Origin: an uncultured Trueperaceae bacterium
Lineage (GTDB): Bacteria > Deinococcota > Deinococci > Deinococcales > Trueperaceae
DNA length: 29,497 nt
Reading direction: 5' to 3'
Assembly: GCA_937907415.1 (NCBI GenBank)
Contig: CALCHY010000248.1
Coordinates: 1-29,497 of the forward strand
Part shown: positions 1-6,381 of the stretch, piece after piece
Layout of the letters: each line of letters begins with the position of its first letter
How positions within the stretch are numbered: the stretch's first letter is position 1
Program-made: the position numbers and the translations under genes
The notes under the pieces: model-generated
The model's database searches: none
What the model was told of the DNA's origin: nothing
What the model saw: only the letters and a program-made list of their open reading frames with translations

Positions 1-37
1 CGTTAGGAGCGCAGAGTGTACGAAGTCTCACTATGCG

Positions 38-325
38 TCACGGCATCTCTGCCGCGAGCCTCCTGAGTGCTTCGAGGATGGTGAGTCCGAGCCCTCCGCC
101 GAGGAGGCTGACAGCCAATCCGACGGTGATGATGGCGGTCTTCGCGCCGCGCAACTGGTTCTTCGTGCCTTCCCACTCTCTGAGCATGCGTTGCACCTCC
201 TGGTCTCTGAGCTCGAGCTGCCGCAATCGTGCTGCTAGCCCGGGCCTGCCGTTGCCGTCTCCCCTGACGGTCGTGTCTAGCTCGTCGACGTCCCTCCTGA
301 GGGTCGTGAGCATCACCTGGTCCAT
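38..325 (-). CDS. XhlA-like coiled-coil membrane protein (lysis-associated, putative)
   Basis: A 95-residue protein with a charged, heptad-like helical region (about residues 5-60) followed by one hydrophobic segment (about 64-84) and a short basic/acidic tail. This matches the architecture of XhlA/hemolysin-type phage proteins, which sit in the membrane beside holin and endolysin and help cell lysis. The ATG at 325 follows AGGAGGGGAG closely, so the start is secure. It is the last complete gene of the lysis region at the left edge of the window. The role is inferred from architecture and position only; a holin or a membrane anchor for another phage protein is equally possible. Confidence 0.6.
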   Translation of the reverse strand: MDQVMLTTLRRDVDELDTTVRGDGNGRPGLAARLRQLELRDQEVQRMLREWEGTKNQLRGAKTAIITVGLAVSLLGGGLGLTILEALRRLAAEMP

Positions 326-380
326 CTCCCCTCCTGGTGGGGGCGCCCAATAGACGGGCTGAGTGCGTCAGATAGTGTCG

Positions 381-408
381 CTGGCGCCTGGTTTGCCGCA
401 GGCGCCAG
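381..408. repeat. perfect 10-bp inverted repeat in a gene-poor stretch
   Basis: CTGGCGCCTG, an 8-nt loop and CAGGCGCCAG form a perfect hairpin. It lies in the gap 326-515 between two small membrane-protein genes. Neither strand has a U-run after the stem, so it is not a canonical intrinsic terminator; it may be a processing site, attenuator or factor-assisted terminator. The rest of the gap holds no convincing gene with a start and ribosome binding site. Confidence 0.6.
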
Positions 409-515
409 CAGGTTGGTGTTGGCTTGGCGGTGTCACATCGTGGGCCTCTTTGCCGCCTCCATCCGCTGGCATCCGGCCAGCCCTAGAACAATGGTGACTG
501 CGGTCAGGGACGCGC

Positions 516-617
516 CTAGAAGCGGCCGATTGCTGCCGCGATGCCGCCGAGGAGCATGCCGGCCACCAGGCCGACGATGACGCCCTGGACGGTGACGGAC
601 TTCCAAAACTCACGCAT
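516..617 (-). CDS. 33-residue single-span membrane peptide
   Basis: Translation from the ATG at 617 gives a 33-residue peptide: a short charged N-terminus (MREFWKS) then one Val/Gly/Ala/Leu-rich hydrophobic helix to the end (IGRF). An AAGGGAG ribosome binding site sits 5 nt upstream and the gene overlaps the end of the upstream lipoprotein gene by 8 nt, as expected for translational coupling. It lies in the lysis region, so a small holin-like or holin-modulating peptide is the simplest guess. There is no family I can name. Many annotation pipelines would skip it because of its size. Confidence 0.55.
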   Translation of the reverse strand: MREFWKSVTVQGVIVGLVAGMLLGGIAAAIGRF

Positions 618-969
618 GGGGAACTCCCTTGCACGGCCATAGTCGGTAACTCCCGACGGCCAAGTCGGGGTTCGTGAATCCGAACGCGGAGCAGTACACG
701 GTGCCGGGGTCGCCCGTGACGATCACCGTGGTGGTCGCGCCAGCCGCGAGGTCGCCGAGTACGCAACCGATGTCCACCTGGTTAATCACCACGCACCGCT
801 CGTCGGCAGTCGTGGCATTGAGGACGCTCAGGGTGACGCTGTACAGGTCCTGCGCGGGCGCCAGCGTGATGATCACGCTCTGCCCGTCACGCTCCGGCAC
901 GGGCGTCACGACCGGCGCGCACGCCGCCACCGCCAGGACTACCAGCAAGCCAGTCAGTAGGCGCTTCAT
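610..969 (-). CDS. putative lipoprotein in the lysis region
   Basis: A 119-residue protein with a typical lipoprotein signal: a basic start (MKRLL), a hydrophobic core and the lipobox V-A-A-C with Cys17 as the lipidated residue. The mature part has four more cysteines (about 59, 69, 93, 113), enough for two disulfides, and a Thr/Val-rich sequence that looks beta-structured. The ATG overlaps the stop of the upstream gene (ATGA, 966-969). It would be exported and membrane-anchored. Candidate roles are spanin-like lysis partner or superinfection exclusion; neither is shown by the sequence. Confidence 0.7.
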   Translation of the reverse strand: MKRLLTGLLVVLAVAACAPVVTPVPERDGQSVIITLAPAQDLYSVTLSVLNATTADERCVVINQVDIGCVLGDLAAGATTTVIVTGDPGTVYCSAFGFTNPDLAVGSYRLWPCKGVPHA

Positions 970-1256
970 ACGCCACCTCCGGGAGTCAGCTCGATGATGC
1001 TGCGCAGTGCTCGGTTCTCAATGACCAGCCGGGCTCTCTCCTGCGCGGTCGCATCCAGCTTCATGGCCGCGCCCACGTCCTTGAGGAGCTCCGCGACGAT
1101 GCTCGCCACCTTCTCGGTGCGCGGGTCGCTGGGTGGGAAGTCGAACAGGCTGAGGAGCCCCTGAATCATGCGTATCAACCCCGCCCACTTGTCTGGCAGC
1201 AGGCCAGCGACGACGCCCAGCGCGGCCTTGAGGGCCTCCAGCACGGCGTTCGTCAT
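966..1256 (-). CDS. small helical protein of the lysis region
   Basis: A 96-residue protein, mostly predicted helix: an amphipathic N-terminal part (residues 1-40, rich in Leu/Ala/Gly with a central D-K-W) and a more polar C-terminal part ending in P-G-G-G-V. The hydrophobic stretches are broken by charges, so I do not call transmembrane helices. It overlaps the holin candidate upstream (1253-1256, ATGA) and the lipoprotein gene downstream (966-969), so the three are translationally coupled. I do not recognise the family; a membrane-associated holin accessory is plausible from position alone. Confidence 0.6.
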   Translation of the reverse strand: MTNAVLEALKAALGVVAGLLPDKWAGLIRMIQGLLSLFDFPPSDPRTEKVASIVAELLKDVGAAMKLDATAQERARLVIENRALRSIIELTPGGGV

Positions 1257-1606
1257 GCGGGTCTCTTTGCTAGGGTCTTGCCGACCGTCTTACCCGCCAC
1301 GTCAACGAGGGTGGCGTAGAACGTGGCCTGAATACCGAACACGATCCAGTCCACGACCTCGCCGGTGACGACACCCGCGATGCCCAGCAGGACACCGAGC
1401 AGGACGCCGACGCTGCCCGCTAGAAGATGCACGCCGCCGCCCTGCAAGCCCTTGAAGACGTACATGCGGGCGTACTCGGTGGCGCCCCACACGACTAGCG
1501 TGGCGATGGCTAGGTTGCTCCAGAGTGTGGGGTCGGCTTGGTCGGCGGGCAGCCCGAGCGCTTGGGCGGCTAGGCCGAGCAGGATTAGGATGATTCTCGG
1601 AAACAT
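1253..1606 (-). CDS. multi-span membrane protein, holin candidate
   Basis: A 117-residue protein with about four hydrophobic segments (approximately residues 4-18, 29-43, 60-80 and 86-104) and a basic C-terminus (K-T-L-A-K-R-P-A). Size, topology and position between the endolysin and small lysis proteins fit a phage holin, which times lysis by permeabilising the inner membrane. The ATG at 1606 is chosen because TTGGAGGA sits 4-5 nt upstream. The frame stays open for another 89 codons upstream, but that extension is Arg/Ser/Pro-rich and looks non-coding. The assignment rests on topology and context, not on a recognised holin motif. Confidence 0.65.
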   Translation of the reverse strand: MFPRIILILLGLAAQALGLPADQADPTLWSNLAIATLVVWGATEYARMYVFKGLQGGGVHLLAGSVGVLLGVLLGIAGVVTGEVVDWIVFGIQATFYATLVDVAGKTVGKTLAKRPA

Positions 1607-1944
1607 GCGTTCCTCCAATGAGTGCGCCTCGGCCTGGTGACCTGAGGCGGTGGGCCTGTCCGGATTGGTGCGCTTGTGACCCGAGCGCCGGGAGACTGGA
1701 TCACGTCCTCTCACGAGTTGCGAGTGTCGAGAGCAAACTGTGTCCTCCAATCGGTGTTCGGGCGCGGCTCGCGCGTTCGGCTTGGGCGCCGTGCGCGAGC
1801 CGTTCCCCTCAAAAGCTGTGATGCTGGAGCCAGTTGTTGTCTGGCGTGCGCCCGCTCGCGACCGGGCCACCAATCACCCCCTCTCCTACTTGCGCGTGAT
1901 GCGTCTCATGTGACGACGACGCAGGTACGCCGTCCAGCGGGCGC
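1607..1944. other. 338-nt gap between endolysin and holin candidate
   Basis: No convincing gene is seen. On the minus strand there is AGGAG followed by GTG around 1893-1880 that would open a 22-codon ORF ending near 1813, and a 7-codon ATG ORF just before it; both are too short to call. A frame continuous with the holin candidate stays open but has non-coding composition. TTGGAGGA occurs twice, near 1733-1740 without a usable ATG/GTG, and at the true holin start near 1612-1619. The gap may be a decayed gene or a regulatory leader separating endolysin from holin expression. Confidence 0.4.
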
Positions 1945-2382
1945 TCACGAACGAACGAGCGCCACGCGCTGCGCCTGCTCGATGGCCTCCTGCGCGAACA
2001 GGAACTCAACGTGCACCCACTCGCGCGGCCCGATGTGCGTCAGGCCAAACGGCTCAAGCGGGCACACGCGGTACAGCCACTGCCAGGACGAAACCTCCCA
2101 GATGGCTTGGCCGGTCTCCCGCCGAATCATCGCCAGGTCAACAGCCAACCCCCACCGGTGCAGGCTGTCCATCGTCCACGTGACTTGCGGGGCATTCAGG
2201 TGGGGTTCCTCGCGGCCCTGCGCGTACAACCAGCGTTGCCGCTCAATCGACCGGCGGGTTTCGGTGATGCGGAACTCGACGTGCGGCACGCGCGTCTCAG
2301 CCGCCGCCAACCACGACAAGAACGCGATGCGGAAGACAGGCGCGAGATCGCCGATCTCGCGATTCACGGGCGGACTCTTCAT
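1945..2382 (-). CDS. endolysin, M15-family (DD/LD-carboxypeptidase-like) peptidase
   Basis: A 145-residue single-domain protein with the zinc-site signature of peptidase family M15: S-x-H-x-x-G-x-A-x-D at residues 73-82 (His75 and Asp82 as zinc ligands) and E-x-x-H at 121-124 (Glu121 catalytic, His124 third ligand). These residues define enzymes that cleave peptide bonds in peptidoglycan stems, such as T5-type L-alanyl-D-glutamate endopeptidases and VanX/VanY-type carboxypeptidases. There is no signal peptide or cell-wall binding domain, so release to the wall would need the holin. ATG at 2382 follows AGGAGG. A terminator lies just upstream (2399-2423), so a separate promoter or readthrough must supply it. 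The exact bond cleaved cannot be told from sequence. Confidence 0.88.
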   Translation of the reverse strand: MKSPPVNREIGDLAPVFRIAFLSWLAAAETRVPHVEFRITETRRSIERQRWLYAQGREEPHLNAPQVTWTMDSLHRWGLAVDLAMIRRETGQAIWEVSSWQWLYRVCPLEPFGLTHIGPREWVHVEFLFAQEAIEQAQRVALVRS

Positions 2383-2396
2383 GATGCCTCCTAACG

Positions 2397-2423
2397 AGAA
2401 AAACCCGTCCAGGACAAGACGGG
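2397..2423 (-). terminator. Rho-independent terminator upstream of the endolysin gene
   Basis: On the minus strand CCCGTC, an 8-nt loop, GACGGG and then five T form a textbook intrinsic terminator (stem 2404-2409/2418-2423). It would stop minus-strand transcripts reaching this point from the right, just before the endolysin start. Confidence 0.75.
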
Positions 2424-2438
2424 CGACTAGTTGAGCTG

Positions 2439-2447
2439 TGGTAGAAT
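2439..2447 (+). promoter_or_regulatory. possible extended -10 promoter for the plus-strand HNH gene
   Basis: TGG followed by TAGAAT (2442-2447) matches an extended -10 element. No good -35 is seen at 17 nt spacing. It would give a leader of about 60 nt before the GTG at 2516. The HNH gene is the only plus-strand gene in the window and needs its own promoter. Confidence 0.35.
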
Positions 2448-2515
2448 GGGCACCAGAAACGCCCTCCGCGGTGCGTCAACACCCGAGGGCACTAGACCTG
2501 TGTAGGAGGTCCAGC

Positions 2516-3190
2516 GTGACGACTCTATCAATATCCCGATGCACTGAATGCGGCTCCGTGCCGAGGCGCATAAGCGCGTGCCCAACCTGCCGGAGGATCT
2601 GGGATGCCGCCTACCGTCGCCGACTAGCGGCTAGCCGGAGAGTATGTAAGCAGTGCGGCTCAACGGACAGGGGCGCCGACGGTAAGTGCCGTCCGTGCAA
2701 GCGATCGGCGAACGAAGCGTGGAGGCGTAGAAACGGCATACCCGAACGCCCGAAGTTGGGTAACAACTTCCCCACGTCGTTCTGGTTACGGGTTGAAGTC
2801 AGGCGGGAATGCTGGGAGTGGCAAGGGGCTCTCGACGGAGCGGGCTATGGCTCGGTGTGGGACGGGCAACGCCTCCAGGGTGCGCACCGCGTTGCGTGGG
2901 AGATCTTCTTCGGCCCCTTGAGGCCCGGTCAACATGTCTGCCATCGCTGCGATAACCCGAAGTGCGTAAACCCAGCGCACCTATTCGCCGGGACGCATGC
3001 CGACAACATGCGTGACATGGCGGAGAAGGGTAGGGCCGTGAGTTGGAAGCTCACCCCCAAGCAAGTCCGCCGTATCCGCTCGCTGAAAGCTAGCGGGGTG
3101 CCGACCTCTCGCATTGCTGCCGAGATGGACGTAACCCCATCCACGGTTAACTCAGTAGTCCGCCGTGCAACCTGGAGGAGCGTCAAGTAG
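2516..3190 (+). CDS. free-standing HNH homing-type endonuclease with zinc ribbons and HTH
   Basis: A 224-residue protein, the only convincing plus-strand gene. Two CxxC...CxxC zinc ribbons lie at the N-terminus (Cys9/12/22/25 and Cys44/47/58/61). The central HNH_3-type nuclease core (about 99-170) has C-W-E-W-Q-G, G-A-H-R-V-A-W, V-C-H-x-C-D-N-P-x-C-V-N-P-x-H-L and G-T-x-x-D-N-M. A C-terminal helix-turn-helix (about 180-216) probably contacts DNA. This is the layout of mobile phage HNH endonucleases that cut intron-less or endonuclease-less alleles. GTG at 2516 is chosen because AGGAGG lies 6 nt upstream; the 26 codons of open frame before it lack a site. It sits between two minus-strand terminators and opposes all neighbours, which suggests recent insertion at an operon boundary. 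Confidence 0.85.
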   Translation: MTTLSISRCTECGSVPRRISACPTCRRIWDAAYRRRLAASRRVCKQCGSTDRGADGKCRPCKRSANEAWRRRNGIPERPKLGNNFPTSFWLRVEVRRECWEWQGALDGAGYGSVWDGQRLQGAHRVAWEIFFGPLRPGQHVCHRCDNPKCVNPAHLFAGTHADNMRDMAEKGRAVSWKLTPKQVRRIRSLKASGVPTSRIAAEMDVTPSTVNSVVRRATWRSVK

Positions 3191-3214
3191 CCAGAGCCCG
3201 TCGGGCTGCGGGGG

Positions 3215-3242
3215 CAAAGAAGAACCCCGCCGAGAGGCGGGG
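3215..3242 (-). terminator. Rho-independent terminator ending the tail-fibre operon
   Basis: On the minus strand CCCCGCC, TCTC loop and GGCGGGG (3225-3242), followed by TTCTTCTTT, form a GC-rich hairpin with a U-rich tail. It follows the last small genes of the fibre cluster. A short AGCCC-GTC-GGGCT hairpin at 3195-3207 lies just after the plus-strand HNH stop but has no U-run. Confidence 0.75.
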
Positions 3243-3245
3243 GCG

Positions 3246-3323
3246 TTAGGTTGTCAGGTCGTACGTCGCCCGCCTCCGCACCCGCGGCCTCGTGACGCGG
3301 ACGGGGAGAGACTGGCGGGTCAC
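3246..3323 (-). CDS. 25-residue Arg-rich microprotein candidate
   Basis: A GTG at 3323 overlaps the stop of the upstream gene (GTGA) and opens a 25-codon frame ending in TAA directly before the terminator. The product is rich in Arg, Val and Thr (T-R-P-R-V-R-R-R). Stop-start overlap and the fit between stop and terminator favour a real gene; size and composition argue caution. No function can be assigned. Confidence 0.35.
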   Translation of the reverse strand: MTRQSLPVRVTRPRVRRRATYDLTT

Positions 3324-3490
3324 GCGGTGACCTTCACGCCAGCCGGTTGCCAGGCGGTGCCGTCCCACACCTTGAGGGGCGAGTCCGCCGGAGGAGCCGC
3401 GCCGCCACCGCCGCCGTGCGACGCGAACCGCGTCTTCCGCAACCGCGCCGACGCCGCCGTGAACGGCCGAGGTTTGAAGGTGATGGCCAT
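3320..3490 (-). CDS. small protein after the fibre gene
   Basis: A 56-residue protein from ATG 3490, coupled to the stop of the upstream gene (TGATG). It begins M-A-I-T-F-K-P-R-P-F, has a Gly-rich middle (five Gly in a row) and ends V-W-D-G-T-A-W-Q-P-A-G-V-K-V. The W-D-G-x-x-W motif near the end is common in tail-fibre and appendage proteins of phages, where it often forms a short beta hairpin. A minor tail or fibre-associated peptide is the likely role. It is short and easily missed, but overlap and motif support it. Confidence 0.6.
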   Translation of the reverse strand: MAITFKPRPFTAASARLRKTRFASHGGGGGAAPPADSPLKVWDGTAWQPAGVKVTA

Positions 3491-4377
3491 CAGTCCATCG
3501 CCACGGCGACGTAACCCGCCGGGTGCATCGAGGAATTGTCGCTGGTGCGGTACGTGTGGTCGGCGCCGTCCACGGTGAGGGTGACGTTCGCGTTGGCGCC
3601 GGTGTCGCTGGCGGCCAGGATGAGGAAGTGGCGCGGCGGCGCGCCGAGCAGGGCGGGACCCACCAAGTACGGGCCGACGATCGGACTGGTGCTCAGGCCT
3701 TCGGTGTCCGCGAGGGTAGTCACGGCACTCAGGACAGCTCCCCCGTCGGCGAGGCGCGACAGGAACACGAGGTCGCGTTCGTCGCTCTCGCCGCCCGCCG
3801 CGGAATAGAACCGGCGGTACCAGATGCTCATGTTTGGTTTGAGGATGGTCCGCGCGTCGTCCGTGACCGTGCCGTCTGCGGCGCGGACGCGCTCGACCAG
3901 CAGCAGGGCGCCCGTTGCGGATGAGCCGTTCCAGCAGGCGACGAAGCCGTCCTCGCTAACGGACAGCATGTGCCCGACGTTGCCGGTCGCGCCGGTGCTG
4001 AGCGTTGGTGTGATGCCCGTCCCGCCGCCGGTGAGTGTGCCGCTGCCGTCGTGGCCGGTGCCGCACTGCACGAAGCGCGGAACCACTTGCGCAGCGGAGG
4101 ACGTGCCCCAGCCGAGGCTGAACTTCGCGAACCAGGCCGTCGTGTGCCCGTTCGCGGGCATGCGGTAGACCACCGTGCCAGCCAAGGCGCCGGACGAGTA
4201 CGCCTTGTCCCAGGCGGGGTTCCCCGCCGAACCGCCGCCGATGGCGTCCGCGTCAGCGTATTCGAGTGTCCATCCGGCGGTGATGAGCATGCCGTGCAGT
4301 TTCGGGCCGACGACGCTGATGATGCTCGCGTTCGTCCCCGCCGCCGAAGCCTGGTAAGCCACAGTCGGAAGTGCCAT
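3490..4377 (-). CDS. putative tail fibre / receptor-binding-region protein
   Basis: A 295-residue protein with beta-rich, Gly/Ala/Thr/Ser-rich composition, few charged helices and no recognisable enzymatic motif. Its C-terminal third (T-L-T-V-D-G-A-D-H-T-Y-R) resembles lectin-like or jelly-roll adhesin sequence by composition. ATG 4377 overlaps the stop of the upstream fibre gene by one base (TGATG). It is within the cluster between the distal tail genes and the operon terminator, where siphoviruses keep fibres and baseplate decorations. Host binding is inferred from this position. Confidence 0.6.
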   Translation of the reverse strand: MALPTVAYQASAAGTNASIISVVGPKLHGMLITAGWTLEYADADAIGGGSAGNPAWDKAYSSGALAGTVVYRMPANGHTTAWFAKFSLGWGTSSAAQVVPRFVQCGTGHDGSGTLTGGGTGITPTLSTGATGNVGHMLSVSEDGFVACWNGSSATGALLLVERVRAADGTVTDDARTILKPNMSIWYRRFYSAAGGESDERDLVFLSRLADGGAVLSAVTTLADTEGLSTSPIVGPYLVGPALLGAPPRHFLILAASDTGANANVTLTVDGADHTYRTSDNSSMHPAGYVAVAMD

Positions 4378-4922
4378 CAGTCGTACGCTCCAGTCTCAAG
4401 CCAGAAATCCCCGAGTTGCTTGTTGGTCGGCGCGACCGAGCCGAGCCAGTAGGCGATGCCTGCCGTGGGCCTGGCGGTGCCCGCGGTGGCGCCGTGCTTG
4501 ACGATCACAACTCCGTCGAGCGGCGCGATGCCGCCGCCACCGCCGGTCACGAACTCCAGCGCCGTCGCTCCGGCGTTGACGGCCACGAGCTTCCCGCCCT
4601 GTCCCGCGTACGAGCCGGGGGCGTCGGTGAGGTCCGTGAAGGCGCTAGCGCCGCCGCCGCTGGCGGGGAACACCTGCACCCACACGGCCGCAGCCGCACT
4701 GGCGTCAACGCAGACAAAGATCGCCGGGCCGGTCACGTCGAGCCACGCGTGCCCGAAGTCGAAGCCGAGCGTCGAGTCGCTGGACGCCGTCGGCGCAGCG
4801 GTCGTCACGAACGGTCTCGCGCTCATCACGAAATCACGCAAGTCCTCCGCCGTGATATCCCCCGTCGCGTTATCCGCGAACTGCGCCAGCAAACCAAGCC
4901 ACGGTGTTCGTTGCTCCGCCAC
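4377..4922 (-). CDS. putative tail fibre protein
   Basis: A 181-residue protein. The N-terminus (about 1-45) has the look of a fibre attachment module (F-A-D-N-A-T-G-D-I-T-A-E-D-L-R-D-F), followed by beta-rich sequence containing V-F-P-A-S and a poly-Gly linker (T-G-G-G-G-G-I-A-P), and a C-terminal W-L-G-S-V...F-W-L-E-T-G segment. The N-terminal T-x-x-D-L-R-D-F pattern is frequent in phage fibres just before shaft repeats. GTG at 4922 is chosen because AGGAGGTGAG lies upstream. It is coupled to the next gene and probably forms part of the same appendage. Confidence 0.6.
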   Translation of the reverse strand: MAEQRTPWLGLLAQFADNATGDITAEDLRDFVMSARPFVTTAAPTASSDSTLGFDFGHAWLDVTGPAIFVCVDASAAAAVWVQVFPASGGGASAFTDLTDAPGSYAGQGGKLVAVNAGATALEFVTGGGGGIAPLDGVVIVKHGATAGTARPTAGIAYWLGSVAPTNKQLGDFWLETGAYD

Positions 4923-4933
4923 GACTCACCTCC

Positions 4934-5212
4934 TCACGGGTTCTGCGGACTACCAAGCCCGCCCTGGAATGCCGCGCCGAACTCGCCCGAGAACTGCCGG
5001 TCGGTCGGCACTGGCGCGGGATCAGCGAGCCACCACAATGTCGCCCAGACGCTCAGGATCACGCCGCGCGTCCCACCGGCGGTGGCCTGCCCCCAATGCG
5101 CGAACGCTTGCAACGCTGGTGGTGTGATGCGCACCGGCACGTTCTGCGGTCGGTCACGCGGCGGCCGCTCCGTCACCTCCCGCACGGGGAGGGGGTTCAC
5201 GCGCGACCCCAC
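4934..5212 (-). CDS. hypothetical protein of the fibre cluster
   Basis: A 92-residue protein, rich in Pro, Arg and Gly, with one moderately hydrophobic segment (about 50-63, V-I-L-S-V-W-A-T-L-W-W-L-A). The GTG at 5212 overlaps the end of the upstream gene by 16 nt and has no clear ribosome binding site; a second GTG five codons in is an alternative start. I do not recognise the family. Position suggests a minor tail component or fibre-assembly factor. Confidence 0.5.
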   Translation of the reverse strand: MGSRVNPLPVREVTERPPRDRPQNVPVRITPPALQAFAHWGQATAGGTRGVILSVWATLWWLADPAPVPTDRQFSGEFGAAFQGGLGSPQNP

Positions 5213-6381
5213 GACACCGTCGGGACCCCGACCGTCAACGTGTGCTCGTCGTCTTTCGCGAACTCATCGCCCACATCGAGGTCGAACGCGTATGCGGCCT
5301 TCCCGCAGGAGTTGATGCCGCTGTTGTAACTTTCGGCGCTGCCTTGCGCGTAGAAGCCGCGGATGGGCGCCAGGTTCCCGTAAGCCGTGTCCCACCGCCA
5401 ACTCCCGCCGGTGCGCTGGAAGCTGCCTGCCACGTACGCGTCACGCGCAACGGTGTCGCGCGCCACCACCGCCCCGCCGTCGCTCGTCTTGCTCACATCG
5501 GTGGCGTAACCCACTCCGCTCAAGTCAGTCGCCGAAACGTACGCCACCCCCGACGTCGGCTGCCGAGAGGTTCCAGTGACGCCCCCCAGCTCGCCGCGCG
5601 CCCACGCGCTGAACAGCAGCAGATCCGGGGCGCGGCAACGCTCACTCGGGCCGCTCGGCGCCGAACCGCCGATGAGGCGGTAATCGCCGTTCACGACGCC
5701 GACGCCCGTGATTGTGAAGGCCCCCGCCGTCCACGTTGTCGGGCTGAGCGTGACCTCGAGCGTGTACGCGATGCGGAGTTTCTCGCTACTGGTCTTGGTG
5801 ACGACCTCCGGAGTTCCGAGGCCGTCGAGGAACAGCAGGCGGTTGAAGAGGTTACCGCCCGCCGAGGCGGTGGGTGAGAACCCGACCTCCGTGAGGTTGC
5901 CGTTCGCGGCAGCGTAATCGAACTCAATGTGCCGCGTGATGCGGTAGACGCCGTCGCTCGGCCGCGAGAACTCGTCGGGCGCGTGCGTCGCGTCCGTCCG
6001 CGAGAGTTCGCTCCCCAACCCCGTGTCGCTGGCGGCTGGGGCGGTGGAGTCCGTGCCAACCGCGCAGTACCGCACGAGTGGGAAGAACGTCGGTGGCGGA
6101 CTGACGTTGCCTTGTTGAAGGAGCAGGGCGGTGGTGGCGATGAGGTCGAGGCCCTGGTCGAGGATGAGGTTCGGGCCTTCACCACCGCGCACCTCACGAC
6201 CGGCTCTGTCAATCAACCCCCAGCGCATCCAGCCGCGCATGCCCGCCCCCACCACAGCGGGTGGGGGTCGGCGCTCTCGGACGCTCAGGCGCGGCAGTGG
6301 CTTGGAGTGCGCGACGGCCAGCAGTTCGTCAAGGGTCGGCGTGACCAGCCCGCTGCACCCACAGTCGTTACGCTGCGGCAT
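5197..6381 (-). CDS. putative tail fibre / baseplate protein
   Basis: A 394-residue protein. Residues from about 50 resemble the phage fibre module that begins with G-W-x-R-W-x-L-I-D and N-L-I-L-D-Q-G-L-D, followed by V-R-Y-C-A-V-G-T-D-S-T, a pattern seen in several siphoviral fibre proteins around a G-x-G-x-x-x-S-x-E strand (here S-E-L-S-R-T-D). The rest is beta-rich (L-E-V-T-L-S-P; Y-A-T-D-V-S-K). ATG 6381 overlaps the upstream repeat-bearing fibre gene by 14 nt. It probably builds the fibre shaft or adaptor; no enzymatic domain is seen. Confidence 0.6.
   Translation of the reverse strand: MPQRNDCGCSGLVTPTLDELLAVAHSKPLPRLSVRERRPPPAVVGAGMRGWMRWGLIDRAGREVRGGEGPNLILDQGLDLIATTALLLQQGNVSPPPTFFPLVRYCAVGTDSTAPAASDTGLGSELSRTDATHAPDEFSRPSDGVYRITRHIEFDYAAANGNLTEVGFSPTASAGGNLFNRLLFLDGLGTPEVVTKTSSEKLRIAYTLEVTLSPTTWTAGAFTITGVGVVNGDYRLIGGSAPSGPSERCRAPDLLLFSAWARGELGGVTGTSRQPTSGVAYVSATDLSGVGYATDVSKTSDGGAVVARDTVARDAYVAGSFQRTGGSWRWDTAYGNLAPIRGFYAQGSAESYNSGINSCGKAAYAFDLDVGDEFAKDDEHTLTVGVPTVSWGRA

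Noticed and set aside
368..766. 132-codon minus-strand ORF in the lysis region
   Set aside because: It is Arg/His/Ser/Pro-rich, overlaps the lipoprotein and 33-residue peptide in another frame, and lacks a ribosome binding site.
1253..1873. 206-codon version of the holin candidate with an 89-codon N-terminal extension
   Set aside because: The extension is Arg/Ser/Pro/Thr-rich without structure, while a strong ribosome binding site lies just before ATG 1606.
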